From the NCBI GenBank assembly GCA_049999725.1, contig JBNGIS010011825.1, forward strand, positions 1-23,705: 23,705 nt of DNA, written 5' to 3'. Source of the DNA: Haplomitrium mnioides. Taxonomy: Eukaryota; Marchantiophyta; Haplomitriopsida; Calobryales. The position numbers and the translations under genes are program-made. The notes beneath the pieces were generated by a model. That model worked only from the letters and a program-made list of their open reading frames with translations, made no database searches and was not told where the DNA came from. Shown one piece after another: positions 10,256-19,026 of this stretch. The first letter of the stretch is position 1; every line of letters starts with the position of its first letter.

Positions 10256-10631
10256 ATGGCAGAAGAAGAGAAGGGGGCAATGATCGCCAACCAGGGGAGG
10301 GGTACTACTACAAAATCCAAATTGAACAAGTGAGAAACCGTGGGCCTCATGGGGATGCAGGGATCGAAGCCGAGCGGGGAAGAAGAGAACGCCCACCCAA
10401 GCGAAGCGATCGGAGGAAGAAGAGCGGATCGACAACACCGAAACCTGAAGGCACTCAGAGGAGAGAGAGACCAAGGACATGGCCTGCAGCTGCCACACAT
10501 TAGGAGCAAGATTCAGGGAAGGAAGGAGGAGTCGGAATCGTCGCAAGGGCAAGCAAGGCAAAAAAGAGGGGGACGCCTCGATCCCGCAAGCGTGAGCGCA
10601 CTCTGCAAGGGTCCGATCGGCCCTTCTCTCT

Positions 10632-10787
10632 TGAATCTGCGGATCCTAGCGGAAACGTGGAGTTCTCTGAAGGCTCCGCGAGATTCCACAGAAAAGTGGC
10701 GTCTCTGGAGTGCTTTGCGGGATTCCACGGATGACGTGGCAGCTTCAGGGAGCTCGAGAATCTTCACAGGAAGTGGCGAGGCCCACA
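10632..10787. repeat. About 40-bp tandem repeat, four diverged units
   Basis: Units begin near 10633 and at 10673, 10712 and 10752 (steps of 39-40 bp). Each contains a GCGGGATTCCAC-like word followed by an ACGTGG- or AAGTGGC-like word. The third unit carries the hairpin CCACG-GATGA-CGTGG at 10725-10739 with a TGACGTGGC core. The array lies in the GC-rich stretch left of the gypsy element. Confidence 0.7.
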
Positions 10788-10826
10788 AAAACTAACGAGA
10801 TTTTGCCTCCCTAAGTGGGGATCCGT

Positions 10827-10873
10827 GTTAAGTGGGTTCTGATCCGTTTTTCGACGTGGGGGGCCCGCTTAAC
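10827..10873. repeat. 10-bp inverted repeat beside the 48-bp array
   Basis: GTTAAGTGGG (10827-10836) pairs with CCCGCTTAAC (10864-10873), with one G-T type mismatch and a 27-base loop that contains CGACGTGGGG. A partial direct repeat of the left arm (CTAAGTGGGGATCCG) lies at 10811-10825. It sits about 50 bp before the first clear unit of the 48-bp array. Role unknown. Confidence 0.65.
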
Positions 10874-10925
10874 AGGGATCCGTTGAAAGGCCCAACCAGA
10901 GAGCAAGCAAGGATCACCCAAAAAG

Positions 10926-11559
10926 GCGATCTATTGTGAGTCCAGTCAAAGGAAAACCAAAGAGTGCTGAAGAGGTGACTTAGCGTAGATCCGACTAGAG
11001 GAGGACCGAGGAAACTGAAGGGGTGACTTAGCGTAGATCCGACCAGAGGAGAACCGAGGAAGCTGAAGGGGTGACTTAGCGCAGATCCCACCAAAGGAGA
11101 ACTGAGGAAGCCAAAGAGGTGAATAAGTGCAAATCTGACTAGAGGAGAACCAAGGAAGCCGAAGGGGTGACTTAGCGCATATCTGACTAGAGAAGAACCG
11201 GAGAAGAGTCGAAAAGAGGATGAATCACCGGTCCGGTCATACAAAAAGCGAGTAAAGGCAAAAAAGCGACCTATCGACGATCTGGTCACACAAAGAGTAG
11301 CAAGGCCAAAAAGGTGATCCATCACAAACTATCCAACGGGAAGAATGAGATGAGCCACAAGGGCGATATGTCGACGATCCAACTAGGAGAGAGGAAGGAT
11401 GCACCAAAAATGCGATTTATTGAAGAACCAATGAGCAAGGTGGGATTGGCTGGAAAGGCGATCTAGCTTAGAATTGACCCAAGGAAGAAGCGAGCAGCGC
11501 CGAAAAGATGACCTGTTGCAGATTTGGCAATACAAGTGGGAAAGTTCGACAGAGTACGA
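10926..11559. repeat. 48-bp minisatellite, about 13 units
   Basis: Unit starts can be followed at 10926, 10975, 11023, 11071, 11119, 11167, 11219, 11266, 11314, 11363, 11412, 11458 and 11507, with steps of 46-52 bp and an exact 48 bp over the central five. The unit opens GTGACTTAGCGxAGATCCGA and ends in a purine-rich GAGGAAGCCGAAGGG-like half. The central units are most alike and the outer ones are strongly diverged. The array stops at the gypsy LTR. Because 48 is a multiple of three, the minus strand stays open from 11325 to 10828 as a 16-residue repeat, but I see no sign it is a gene. Confidence 0.9.
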
Positions 11560-12410
11560 TGTCGCGTGGCAGTAATTTAGGTATGGCAATATACAAGATA
11601 TACAGCTGTGGAGAAGGTTGTGTGAAAGGTAGAAACTTTGGTGATGATAGTGTTGAAATGAAGCAAATTTGGCAGAGATTGAGTGCTTCTTGCCTTTGTG
11701 GCTTCAATTCCCCTTAAACAAAGCAAAGGTAAGCAATTTGTACTTCTTTTGTACTCGAATTTCGATAAAGGATAATGTAAGGGCTACTGAGTTGTTCAAT
11801 CTGTAACTCTTAGTCTAGAATTTAGGTTGCCTAAGAAATTTGTGTGCAAATTTTCAGTGAGAAATGCATAGCGAAGTGCTCTCCATAGTCGGAAACTCAA
11901 TTGCTGGTTAAAAGACCGAAAACCCAACGCTCATAAACTTTCCCGAGTAATAACTCTTTTGAATCAGATGATCTTGACACGAAATTTCATATAGAATTTC
12001 TTCATACTCCACTCTAGCATTCCACAAAGTTTTGATTCTATATTGCTCTTGGTATACAAAAACAAGTTATAAATCCAATGTCGAAAGCAAAATAATTTTG
12101 AAGAACCTCAAGAATGTGTCTTCAACTTCAATCGGCTCTCGCAGATCAATTTTAGCTCCAAATGCATCAAAATTTGATATAAAACTATAGCCCTTGTTGT
12201 CATCTTTTCAATGGTACTCTGTTTTCTCCCAGAATCATTGTAACAATGTGGCAATCACCCAAAATGTAAATCTATCTTCAATTCAACCCCTTCATCTTCA
12301 ATTGCCCATAAGTATGAGTGTAAAACTCCAAATGACTCACAATTTCCTGCAAAGGGATGCTACTCTTTGTAAGCTTTTGATTGCTACCCTGCTCAAACTT
12401 TTCCTTCTGT

Positions 12411-12435
12411 GGAAACTCCTCGAACCTTCATGAAA
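12411..12435. promoter_or_regulatory. Second heat-shock-like cluster, 3' LTR
   Basis: Five consecutive 5-bp units read GGAAA, CTCCT, CGAAC, CTTCA and TGAAA. Four fit the alternating nGAAn/nTTCn pattern and the second unit has TCC for TTC. The last three are a perfect trimer (GAACCTTCATGAA). It lies about 885-905 bp from the LTR start, further inside than a promoter element would be expected, so its role is less clear. Confidence 0.4.
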
Positions 12436-13185
12436 CTGAACTCCCTCTTCTCTTCCTTTTAGAGTTGTTACTAAAAGAAAGTTAACTTCCCTTTTACTTG
12501 TTATAAGAACAACTCTAAATAAATGCCTTTGTAGAGCAGAGCACAAATAAAACATAAACAGCAAAGAAAAATTTCTCCCTTGATCATTTGATAAGTTGAT
12601 GAAGTCACTCGAACATTCGCCGCCGATTATTCACCATTTACCTAACGTATCCCTTGCAAAAGACCCAAGAAAACTCCACTCCAAATCAGGTCAAAATGTA
12701 AATTGTGAGATCCCATCGCTCCTCATAGGTGATAATGGGCAACAGTACTGGAATAGGTGAGTTCATTACCAAAGTGATAAACAATCCACTGCCGAAAATG
12801 ATCTCAAGGAATAATACGCAAACCAACAAAGAAAGGATTCGGAAGAGGAAAGTTAGGAGCAGCAAATAATCCTCTATCCATTGTATGTGTCTTGACCTAT
12901 AAGCAACTTGAGCTCCACCGTCGAACCCCTTCGTTCCAATAGATCCGATACCCCTTTGAACTCCATCCAAGTATGTCTTGAAGATTTTGCACTAATCTCT
13001 CAATGATATCTCAATGTTTTTTTTCCCTCGATCCCCTCTTTCTGCCTCTCTTCTCTCTTCTTTTATCTTCACAATATCTTTGACTGTGATCTAGAGAGTC
13101 CTCCAAGAGCCAATAGGATGACCCTTTGGCTACCCACCATATCCATAGCATCTTCCACGTAGCACTGACATATACTAATTTTGTT

Positions 13186-13205
13186 CTTCTAGAAGGTTCT
13201 CGAAA
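13186..13205. promoter_or_regulatory. Perfect four-unit heat shock element, 3' LTR
   Basis: Identical to the site at 18250-18269 and in the same place relative to the LTR start, although nearby bases differ between the two LTRs. All four 5-bp units match nTTCn/nGAAn. Confidence 0.6.
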
Positions 13206-13317
13206 AGTGCTTTGCCGCTGCTTCTATGTTTTTCTTTGATTTTAACTCTAGTAAAAAGATGACTTTTCTACATTCTTTTGTTACCTTTTTACGCATTAGC
13301 CAAACCACAACACGACA

Positions 13318-13330
13318 TCCACCCCCTCTG
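13318..13330 (-). other. Polypurine tract of the gypsy element
   Basis: The minus strand reads CAGAGGGGGTGGA directly before the TGTCG of the 3' LTR. It is the expected primer site for plus-strand synthesis and confirms both the orientation and the LTR boundary. Confidence 0.8.
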
Positions 13331-13489
13331 AACCTGTGCATCCACTGGTAGGCACCAAGAAAGAAGACGTTGTGGTCGGCGTCAGAGAGTTTCCTCTTCG
13401 TCTTGAGTGAACTCTTCCTCTTGCTCTTCTGGATTATCTTCCCCTTCAGACATTGGCACAAAAGCTCCAATCATCTCCAAAGCATTTTT

Positions 13490-14041
13490 TTAATCTCGTT
13501 TCTTGAATAATTTCACCCTCTTTTCTGCAATTGGAACTTTGAGTAAAGTTCCATCCAACTCTCTCAATGAATATGCGGCATTGTCATGCACAATCACCAC
13601 TACAAATGGTCCAAACCAGTGTTTAGAGAACTTTCGAATAGTACTATGTTGGTTATCCAAGCTATTGTCATAAACCAATACCCAATCTCCTTCTTGTAGC
13701 TCTCGTAGCCTCAATCTATGTTGGTGATCAAATCTTTCTTTGTTTTTCAGCCTTGCCCTCTTCAGCCTTTCCATTGCTAGTTGGATATCTTCAGGCCTCC
13801 TCTCTAATTGCTAAATCCGTAGTGCAAGAAGCTCCTCTCTCGAGATCTGACCTTGCCAAGGTAAGACACTCCAACTTAATATACTCTCCTCTATAGGTAT
13901 GATTGGTTTTTGCCCCTGCATCAATTCAGCTGGCATATAGCTAGTCACTAAGCTATGAGTAGTTCTGTCAACCCAAAGTGCAAATGGTAGTAGCCTTGGC
14001 CACTCACTTGCTTTCCCTCTACATGCTTTGACAAGGGCCTA
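13490..14041 (-). pseudogene. Gypsy integrase C-terminal fragment
   Basis: Reads from ALVKACRGKASEWPRLLPFA through MPAELMQGQKPI and QLERRPEDIQLAMERLKRAR to a stop at 13490. The last part holds EGDWVLVYDNSLDNQHS and the GPY/F module as KHWFGPFVVV, which marks the C-terminal DNA-binding domain of Ty3/gypsy integrases. The zinc-binding domain and the whole DDE core are absent. One TAG interrupts the frame after LLALRI near 13812. Downstream to the PPT an acidic frame-shifted tail (13480-13390) may be the original C-terminus. Without the core the protein cannot integrate DNA. Confidence 0.92.
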
Positions 14042-14278
14042 CAATCTCTTCTTCTTCATCCAACACATCTATTTTTTTGAAGTCTTTTTCAATTCTTTGA
14101 ATTTCTTTTCTCTCCAATCTAGCCAAATCAACAAGCTATATATATACAGTAAATCCACTCTCAGAATACTTCACTACTCTTATACAAAAGGTACTTTCAT
14201 TTTTAAGCGAGAGCACCTCTTCAGTTGTACAACCATAGTCTCGCTCTATTATGGCACCCTTAAAAAATCCTCAAACTC
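14042..14278 (-). other. Protease-RT linker remnant and deletion joint
   Basis: In one minus-strand frame this still reads as a plausible linker, with VDLARLERKEIQRIEKDFKK and an acidic DEEEEI end, interrupted by stops. It then joins at about 14041 to the integrase C-terminal region. Gypsy elements normally have RT, RNase H and the integrase core between these points (roughly 2.5-3 kb), so this is where the internal deletion happened. Confidence 0.7.
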
Positions 14279-15351
14279 CTATGTGATTGTAGGAGGAGAA
14301 TAGTTTCTCAAGCTATCTCTATTCCTCTCATGGTTTGCATGGGCAATTAGAAACTGTACCACCTTCCTCCCATCCTGACTTCTTACCCGTGCATATGCAA
14401 ATCTATCATCCAATACTTTTGTTTCCATCCTTGCAGCTATAATATACAGCTGTATAAGGATGACTAGGTAAGAAGTGCCTTCTTGTACAAAGAAGTTTTG
14501 TTCTATGACCACATCATCAATTTTAACCCTCACATCCGAACATGCCCAAAAAAGTGCTCCTCGTGTGTTGTTGGCTGCTCAAATGACCCATCCATGATTG
14601 GTATCAATTGGCCACTTCCTTTACTTATAGATATCCTTGGAAACAAGATTAATTTCTGATCCATGATCAATTAATGCAATCACTGGATCTGGCAAATCCC
14701 CGATCTTTACAATTGTTTCAGTAGTAGCTCAAGCCCAATGGCTCCTTGAATAATGACTGGAGGATTTCTCATCCTCTTGCTCCAATTGCACCTTGTGATT
14801 GGTGCAACATCGAGCTAATTCCAGCTCCTCTTCTTTGGTTACTCTTGTCTCAAGAGCATTGGTCATTGTTGTCTTCCCTACCAATTGTCTCTTTCTCTTG
14901 ATAGTATTAATAATAACATCATGGAATTCCTTCTTTGCAATGCCAAGGATCTCTCTCAAGGTAAACTCAATCTTTGCATTGAGTACCCTCTCTTCCAATA
15001 CTCCTCTTAGGTTTGTAGCTGCTTCAATATCATATTGCAGCTTGTATGTTGGGGTCTTTTCCTTCTCTTTGTCTTTTCCTTCTCCAAAGTAAAAGGTAAA
15101 ACATCTTCCATATGTTCCTCCCTTGAAGGTTGTGTCTTTTCTCCGCTTTATAGCCTCTTTGAAGTTGGCCTCTCTTCACTAGTACTTGCTTCCTTTCTCC
15201 TTCTTTTCTCTTCTACAAGTGCCTCATAATGATTTTTTGCAATGTAGGCATGTACGAAAAGAGTGTCTACTGGATCATCCCATCCAGTAGCAGTTCTAAT
15301 AGATGTGACAACCTTCAACAAATCCTCTCTTTTTGTGTTGCCACCCTCCAT
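14279..15351 (-). pseudogene. Gypsy aspartic protease and flanking linker
   Basis: The part 15351-15148 (GWDDPVDTLFVHAYIAKNHY) is the linker between Gag and protease in this gypsy type. After a frame change, 14998-14279 runs in one frame: RVLNAKIEFTLREILGIAK, then VIALIDHGSEINLVSKDIY with the catalytic Asp at 14668-14666, then VVIEQNFFVQEGTSY and MGETKVLDD-like METKVLDDRFAYARVRSQDG. The active site is D-H-G rather than the common D-T/S-G, a feature I associate with this lineage. Stops interrupt at the segments following KDIYK, after HGWVI and after SHWA. The product would have cut the Gag-Pol precursor. Confidence 0.88.
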
Positions 15352-16550
15352 TGCAAACAGAGCACAAGACTACAACCCACTAGTTTTCACATGTTGGGTA
15401 AAATCACGCTCCACCTCAATTCCATAGGTGGTAGCCTCTACTTGCGTACTAGCAAGTTTTTGCATGTACTCCTCAACAACACCCTTCATTCCTCCCTGTC
15501 CAAAATTGGTTTTGAGGATCTCACTTGTATCTTTGAGAGCAATCTTTCCCTCATTCCAATAGATAACTCCAGAGTGAAAAGAATGAGTAAAGTCTCCACA
15601 CTCTTTTCTTGAGTGTTCGGTGCTATCACACCATATACACCATTGAATATACCTTGGTTTTTGGGCAAGCTGATTAATGCTTGCCTTTTTTTCCCTTCTA
15701 ACTCTGCAAATTTAATTTGCAGATCCTTCATGCCCTTGACTAGCTTCTCCACTCCATCTCTTTGTGGAGCAATAGTAGGAAGATAAGTAGGAGGCATAGA
15801 ACTAGCAGGAATAGTAGGAGCAATTGGATGTTTACAAGGTACTATGATGGGTGGTGGTCTCACATCATGCCTTACCACCACCTTGCCTCTTCTGGACTCC
15901 CTCTTAGTTAATACACTTACTGCCTCCGAAACTTCCTTCCAATCAGAAGTCAAGCCATTATCTTTGGTTCTATCCTCTAGAAGTAACTCCAATTCTCTCT
16001 ACAGATCATCATTTGTTGACTATAGGAATAGCTCCACCTTATCCTTCTCTAGATTCAATTTCTCTATACAAGACAATTGGGAAAATTGCCTCTCAAACTC
16101 ACGAAAAAGCTTTGTAGCAACCAAACCTTTGTTTGTTTGATTCACCTATTCGATGAATGACTTTTTAGTCACTCTATCAACATCCTCCAGTGAATATTCT
16201 TCCTTTAGTTGGAGAGAAAAGCTCTCCTAATCACCCCCATACACTCGGATAAGCTCCTTCACACGTCCTCTTAACTCTGGTACAATAGCTAACTCCAAAG
16301 TGTGAATCATATCTCTTTCTGGAACTTTATTGAGTTCCATCTCTCGACCATAGTATTTAAGATATTTTGAGATATTTCTCCCATCAAATTGGTCAAGCAA
16401 TCCAAGAATAGATTGCAGAGCTCTTATAACCATTGCTTCTTTTCGGTCAGAAGCTTGTTGTTGCTGCATAAAAAGGGCAAATGCTTGGAACATTTGCGCA
16501 ATTGCAGGGTCCAATTGTAGCATTGGAGTCCTTTGGCCAAAAGAACCCAT
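15352..16550 (-). pseudogene. Gypsy Gag with CCHC zinc knuckle, multiple stops
   Basis: Gag forms the particle around element RNA. I start at the ATG at 16550, 68 bp inside the LTR boundary. Visible segments are DRKEAMVIRALQSI, LLDQFDGRNISKYLKYYG and HTLELAIVPELRGRVKELI (residues 35-100), then FREFERQFSQL and DWKEVSEAVSVLTKRE, all characteristic of one plant gypsy Gag type. A basic, Pro-rich linker follows. After a frameshift near 15650, a perfect CX2CX4HX4C knuckle (CIWCDSTEHSRKEC) lies at 15639-15598, followed by LKTNFGQGGMKGVVEE. In-frame stops, mostly TAG, occur at about 16229, 16150, 16016 and 16001. In the knuckle frame a further TAG follows near 15370. Confidence 0.9.
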
Positions 16551-16601
16551 ACTGATTTCTAAAGCCTCTAAAGTTTCACACTCTCACCACATCAGAGTTT
16601 C

Positions 16602-16618
16602 ACGTCAAGTTCACCAAC
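16602..16618 (-). other. Candidate primer-binding site of the gypsy element
   Basis: Right after the 5' LTR (one spacer base) the minus strand reads TTGGTGAACTTGACGTG. Position and the TGG start fit a tRNA primer site. I cannot name the tRNA: it is not the common initiator Met, Lys or Asp type. Confidence 0.55.
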
Positions 16619-17470
16619 TATCGCGTGGCAGTAATTTAGGTCTGGGAATACACAAAGTATATGGCTGTGGAGAAGGTTGTGTGAAAGGTAGAAACTTTGG
16701 TGATGATAGTGCTGAAATGAAGAAAATTTGGCAGAAATTGAGTGCTTCTTGCCTTTGTGGCTTCAATTCCCCTTAAATAAAGCAAAGGTAAGCAATTTGT
16801 ACTTCCTTTGTACTCAAATTTCAGTCAAGGATAATGTAAGAGCTACTAAGTTGTTCGATCTATAACTCTCAGTCTAGAATTCAAGTTGCTTAAGAAAGCT
16901 GTGTGCAAATTTTCAGTGAGAAATGCACAGCGAAGTGCTCTCCATAGTTGGAAACTCAATTGCTAGTTAAAAGACCAAAAACCCAACGCTCATAAACTTT
17001 CTCGAGTAATAACTCTTTTGAATCAGATGATCTTGACATGAAATTTCATATAGAACTTCTTCACACTCCACTCTAGTCTTCCACATATTTTCAATTTCTA
17101 TACTACTCTTGGTATACAGAAACAAGTTATAAATCCAATGTTGAAAGCAAAATAATTTTGAAGAACCTCAAGAATGTGTCTTCAACTTCAATCAGCTCTC
17201 ATCGATCAATTTCAGCTCCAAATGCATCAAAATTTGATATAAAACTATAGCCCTTGTTGTCAGCTTTCCAATGGTACTATGTTTTTTCCCAGAATCATTG
17301 TAACAATGTGGCAATCACCCAAAATGTAAATCTATCTTCAATTCAACCCCTTCGTCTTCAATTGCCCATAAGTATGAGTGTAAAACTCCAAATGACTCGA
17401 AATTTTGTCCAAAGGGATGCTACTCTTTGTGAGTTTTTGATTTCTACCCTGCTCAAACTTTTCCTTTTGT

Positions 17471-17495
17471 GGAAACTCCTCGAACCTTCATGAAA
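17471..17495. promoter_or_regulatory. Second heat-shock-like cluster, 5' LTR
   Basis: The same 25 bases as 12411-12435, with no change between the two LTRs. Confidence 0.4.
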
Positions 17496-18249
17496 CTGAA
17501 CTCCCTCTTCTCTTCCTTTTAGAGTTGTTACTAAAAGAAAGTTAACTTCCCTTTTACTTGTTATAAGAACAACTCTAAGTAAATACCTTTGTAGAGCAGA
17601 GCACAAATAAGGTAGAAACATCAAAGAAAATTTTCTCCCTTGATCATTTGATAAGTTGATGAAGTCACTCGAACATTCGCCGCCGACTATTCACCATTTA
17701 CCCAACGTATCCCTTGCAAAAGACCCAAGAAAACTCCACTCCAAATCAGGTCAAAATGTAAATCGTGAGATCCCATCGCTCTTTATAGGTGATAATGGGC
17801 AACAGTACTGGAATAGGTGAGTTCATTACCGAAGTGATAAACAATCCATTGCCGAAAATGATCTCGAGGAATAATACGCAAACCAACAAAGAAAGGATTC
17901 GGAAGAGGAAAGTTAGAAGCAGCAAACAATCCTCTATCCATCATATATGTCTTGACCCATAAGCAACTTGAGCTCCACCGTCAAACCCCTTTGTTCCAAT
18001 AGATCCGGTACCCCTTTGAACTCCCTCCAAGTAAGTATGTCTTGAAGATTTCGCACTAATCTCTCAAAGATATCTCAATGTTTTTTTTCCCTCGATCCCC
18101 TCTTTCTGCCTCTCTTCTCTCTTCTTTTATCTTCACAATATCTTTGACTGTGATCTAGAGAATCCTCCAAGAGCCAGTAGGATGACCCTTTCGCTACCCA
18201 CCATATCTATAGCATCTTCCACGTAGCACTGACATATACTAATTTTGTT

Positions 18250-18269
18250 CTTCTAGAAGGTTCTCGAAA
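18250..18269. promoter_or_regulatory. Perfect four-unit heat shock element, 5' LTR
   Basis: The sequence contains TTCTAGAAGGTTCTCGAA, that is nTTCn-nGAAn-nTTCn-nGAAn without a mismatch, the binding pattern of trimeric heat shock transcription factors. It lies 112-131 bp from the LTR start in the upstream (U3) part. A TATA-like AGTATATG follows about 10-20 bp further in on the minus strand, and a GCTACGTGGAA motif comes after that. Twelve specified bases make chance occurrence in this window unlikely. Heat inducibility itself is inference. Confidence 0.6.
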
Positions 18270-18611
18270 AGTGCTTCGCCGCTACTTCTATGTTTTTCTC
18301 TGATTTTAACTCTGGTAAGAAGATGACTTTTCTACTTTCTTTTGTTACCTTTTTATGCATTAGCCGAACCACAGCACAACAACGGTCGCGGCGTTCGAAA
18401 GTTCGACAGAGGAACTCTTTGTCATTCTTACACCGAGCGGGGTGACAACTTGGCAAAGGGAGCATTGAGCGCTTGTTGTTCTTACGACGAGGGAGTTCCA
18501 AAACGGCAACATCGGTATAGTTCTTACTCGGTGAGGGGAGGTTTTATGAATGATATGGCATCCACAGAAGGTCAGCGGATCGACCTCGGAAGAAGGTCAA
18601 ACCGACAGTCC

Positions 18612-18827
18612 GCCTACCCCTTTGCGAGGCGGCGTCGGACGATGCTCTTCGGATGACGTGGCGACCTCGAAAGCCTCGGGCAAGTCAAAGGACACGCAAC
18701 ATTAAGTGGGAGCCCGTCGGGCCTCGGGCCACCATCAGGTCAACATCAGAGAAATGAGTCAGAGCAGTAGTTTGCCTACCCCTTTGCAAGGGCGGCGTCG
18801 GATGATGAGGCCTCGGATGATGTGGCG
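18612..18827. repeat. Duplicated 52-54 bp block, 162 bp apart
   Basis: GCCTACCCCTTTGC begins both 18612-18663 and 18774-18827. Both continue with GGCGGCGTCGGA and end in CGGATGACGTGGCG or CGGATGATGTGGCG. The second copy has changed the ACGT core to ATGT, a CpG-type transition. Confidence 0.75.
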
Positions 18828-18939
18828 TACAGAGGAGTCACTTGGAATATTTGGGCGAATTTACAATGATTCCGTGGACTAGGGTCCGCGGGGCGCTTCA
18901 AAACTCTATTTCGAGGAACCCTCGGACTTGGTTCCGCGG

Positions 18940-18978
18940 GAGTTTGCGGGATTTGAACCCGCAAGATTACTCAAACTC
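18940..18978 (-). other. tRNA T-arm-like hairpin with acceptor-like stem
   Basis: On the minus strand 18962-18946 reads GCGGG-TTCAAAT-CCCGC: a perfect 5-bp stem with a 7-base loop that fits the TTCRANY rule of tRNA T-loops, and hence a good pol III box B (GGTTCAAATCC). Outside it GAGTTTG (18978-18972) pairs with CAAACTC (18946-18940), like an acceptor stem. There is no D arm or anticodon arm in the 9 bases between, so it is not a working tRNA gene. It could be a tRNA or SINE fragment, or chance. Confidence 0.35.
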
Positions 18979-19026
18979 TTTGTAGAAGTTATCGTTGTAC
19001 TTGGCGCTTCTCGACCAACCGACGGA

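Larger units (their letters stand above)
11560..13317 (-). repeat. 3' LTR of the gypsy element (1758 bp)
   Basis: On the minus strand it starts TGTCGTGTTGTGG at 13317 and ends CCACGCGACA at 11560, giving proper TG and CA termini. It aligns along its whole length with 16619-18381. It carries the heat shock elements listed below and a 12-bp inverted repeat TTTAGAGTTGTT (12458-12469) against AACAACTCTAAA (12508-12519). Short open frames within it are shared by both copies and are not considered genes. Confidence 0.93.
11560..18381 (-). mobile_element. Ty3/gypsy element, internally deleted, both LTRs present
   Basis: Two direct repeats of about 1.76 kb (11560-13317 and 16619-18381) flank a 3.3-kb interior with gag, protease and integrase C-terminus on the minus strand. 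A PBS candidate adjoins the right LTR and a polypurine tract the left LTR, so the right copy is the 5' LTR. The protease joins almost directly to the integrase C-terminus near 14041. RT, RNase H and the integrase catalytic core, which lie between them in gypsy elements, are gone, so the copy is non-autonomous. By eye the LTRs are about 90-95 percent identical, indicating a moderately old insertion. No clear 5-bp target duplication is seen (TACGA left, ACGGT right; a 4-bp ACGA/ACGG near-match is possible). Confidence 0.93.
16619..18381 (-). repeat. 5' LTR of the gypsy element (1763 bp)
   Basis: It starts TGTTGTGCTGTGG at 18381 on the minus strand and ends CCACGCGATA at 16619, the last CA having become TA compared with the other LTR. 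This copy would contain the promoter used for genomic RNA. The hairpin arms at 17518-17529 and 17568-17579 keep 11 of 12 pairs. Confidence 0.93.

Noticed and set aside
10256-10795. Plus-strand frame starting MAEEEKGAM with one TGA at 10331, then 151 codons
   Set aside because: Low-complexity charged composition, overlaps the 40-bp tandem repeat, and matches no family. It stays open mainly because the DNA is GC-rich.
12194-12433. 79-codon plus-strand frame present in both gypsy LTRs (also 17254-17493)
   Set aside because: It is the same LTR sequence twice, runs against the element's direction, and the copies differ at about ten residues with no sign of constraint.
12337-12564. Minus-strand frame in the LTR, also at 17358-17624
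   Set aside because: The lengths and ends differ between the two LTRs and no family is recognisable; likely noncoding LTR sequence.
15844-16140. Plus-strand frames over the gypsy gag and protease (also 14799-15612)
   Set aside because: Antisense to well-supported minus-strand gag-protease sequence.
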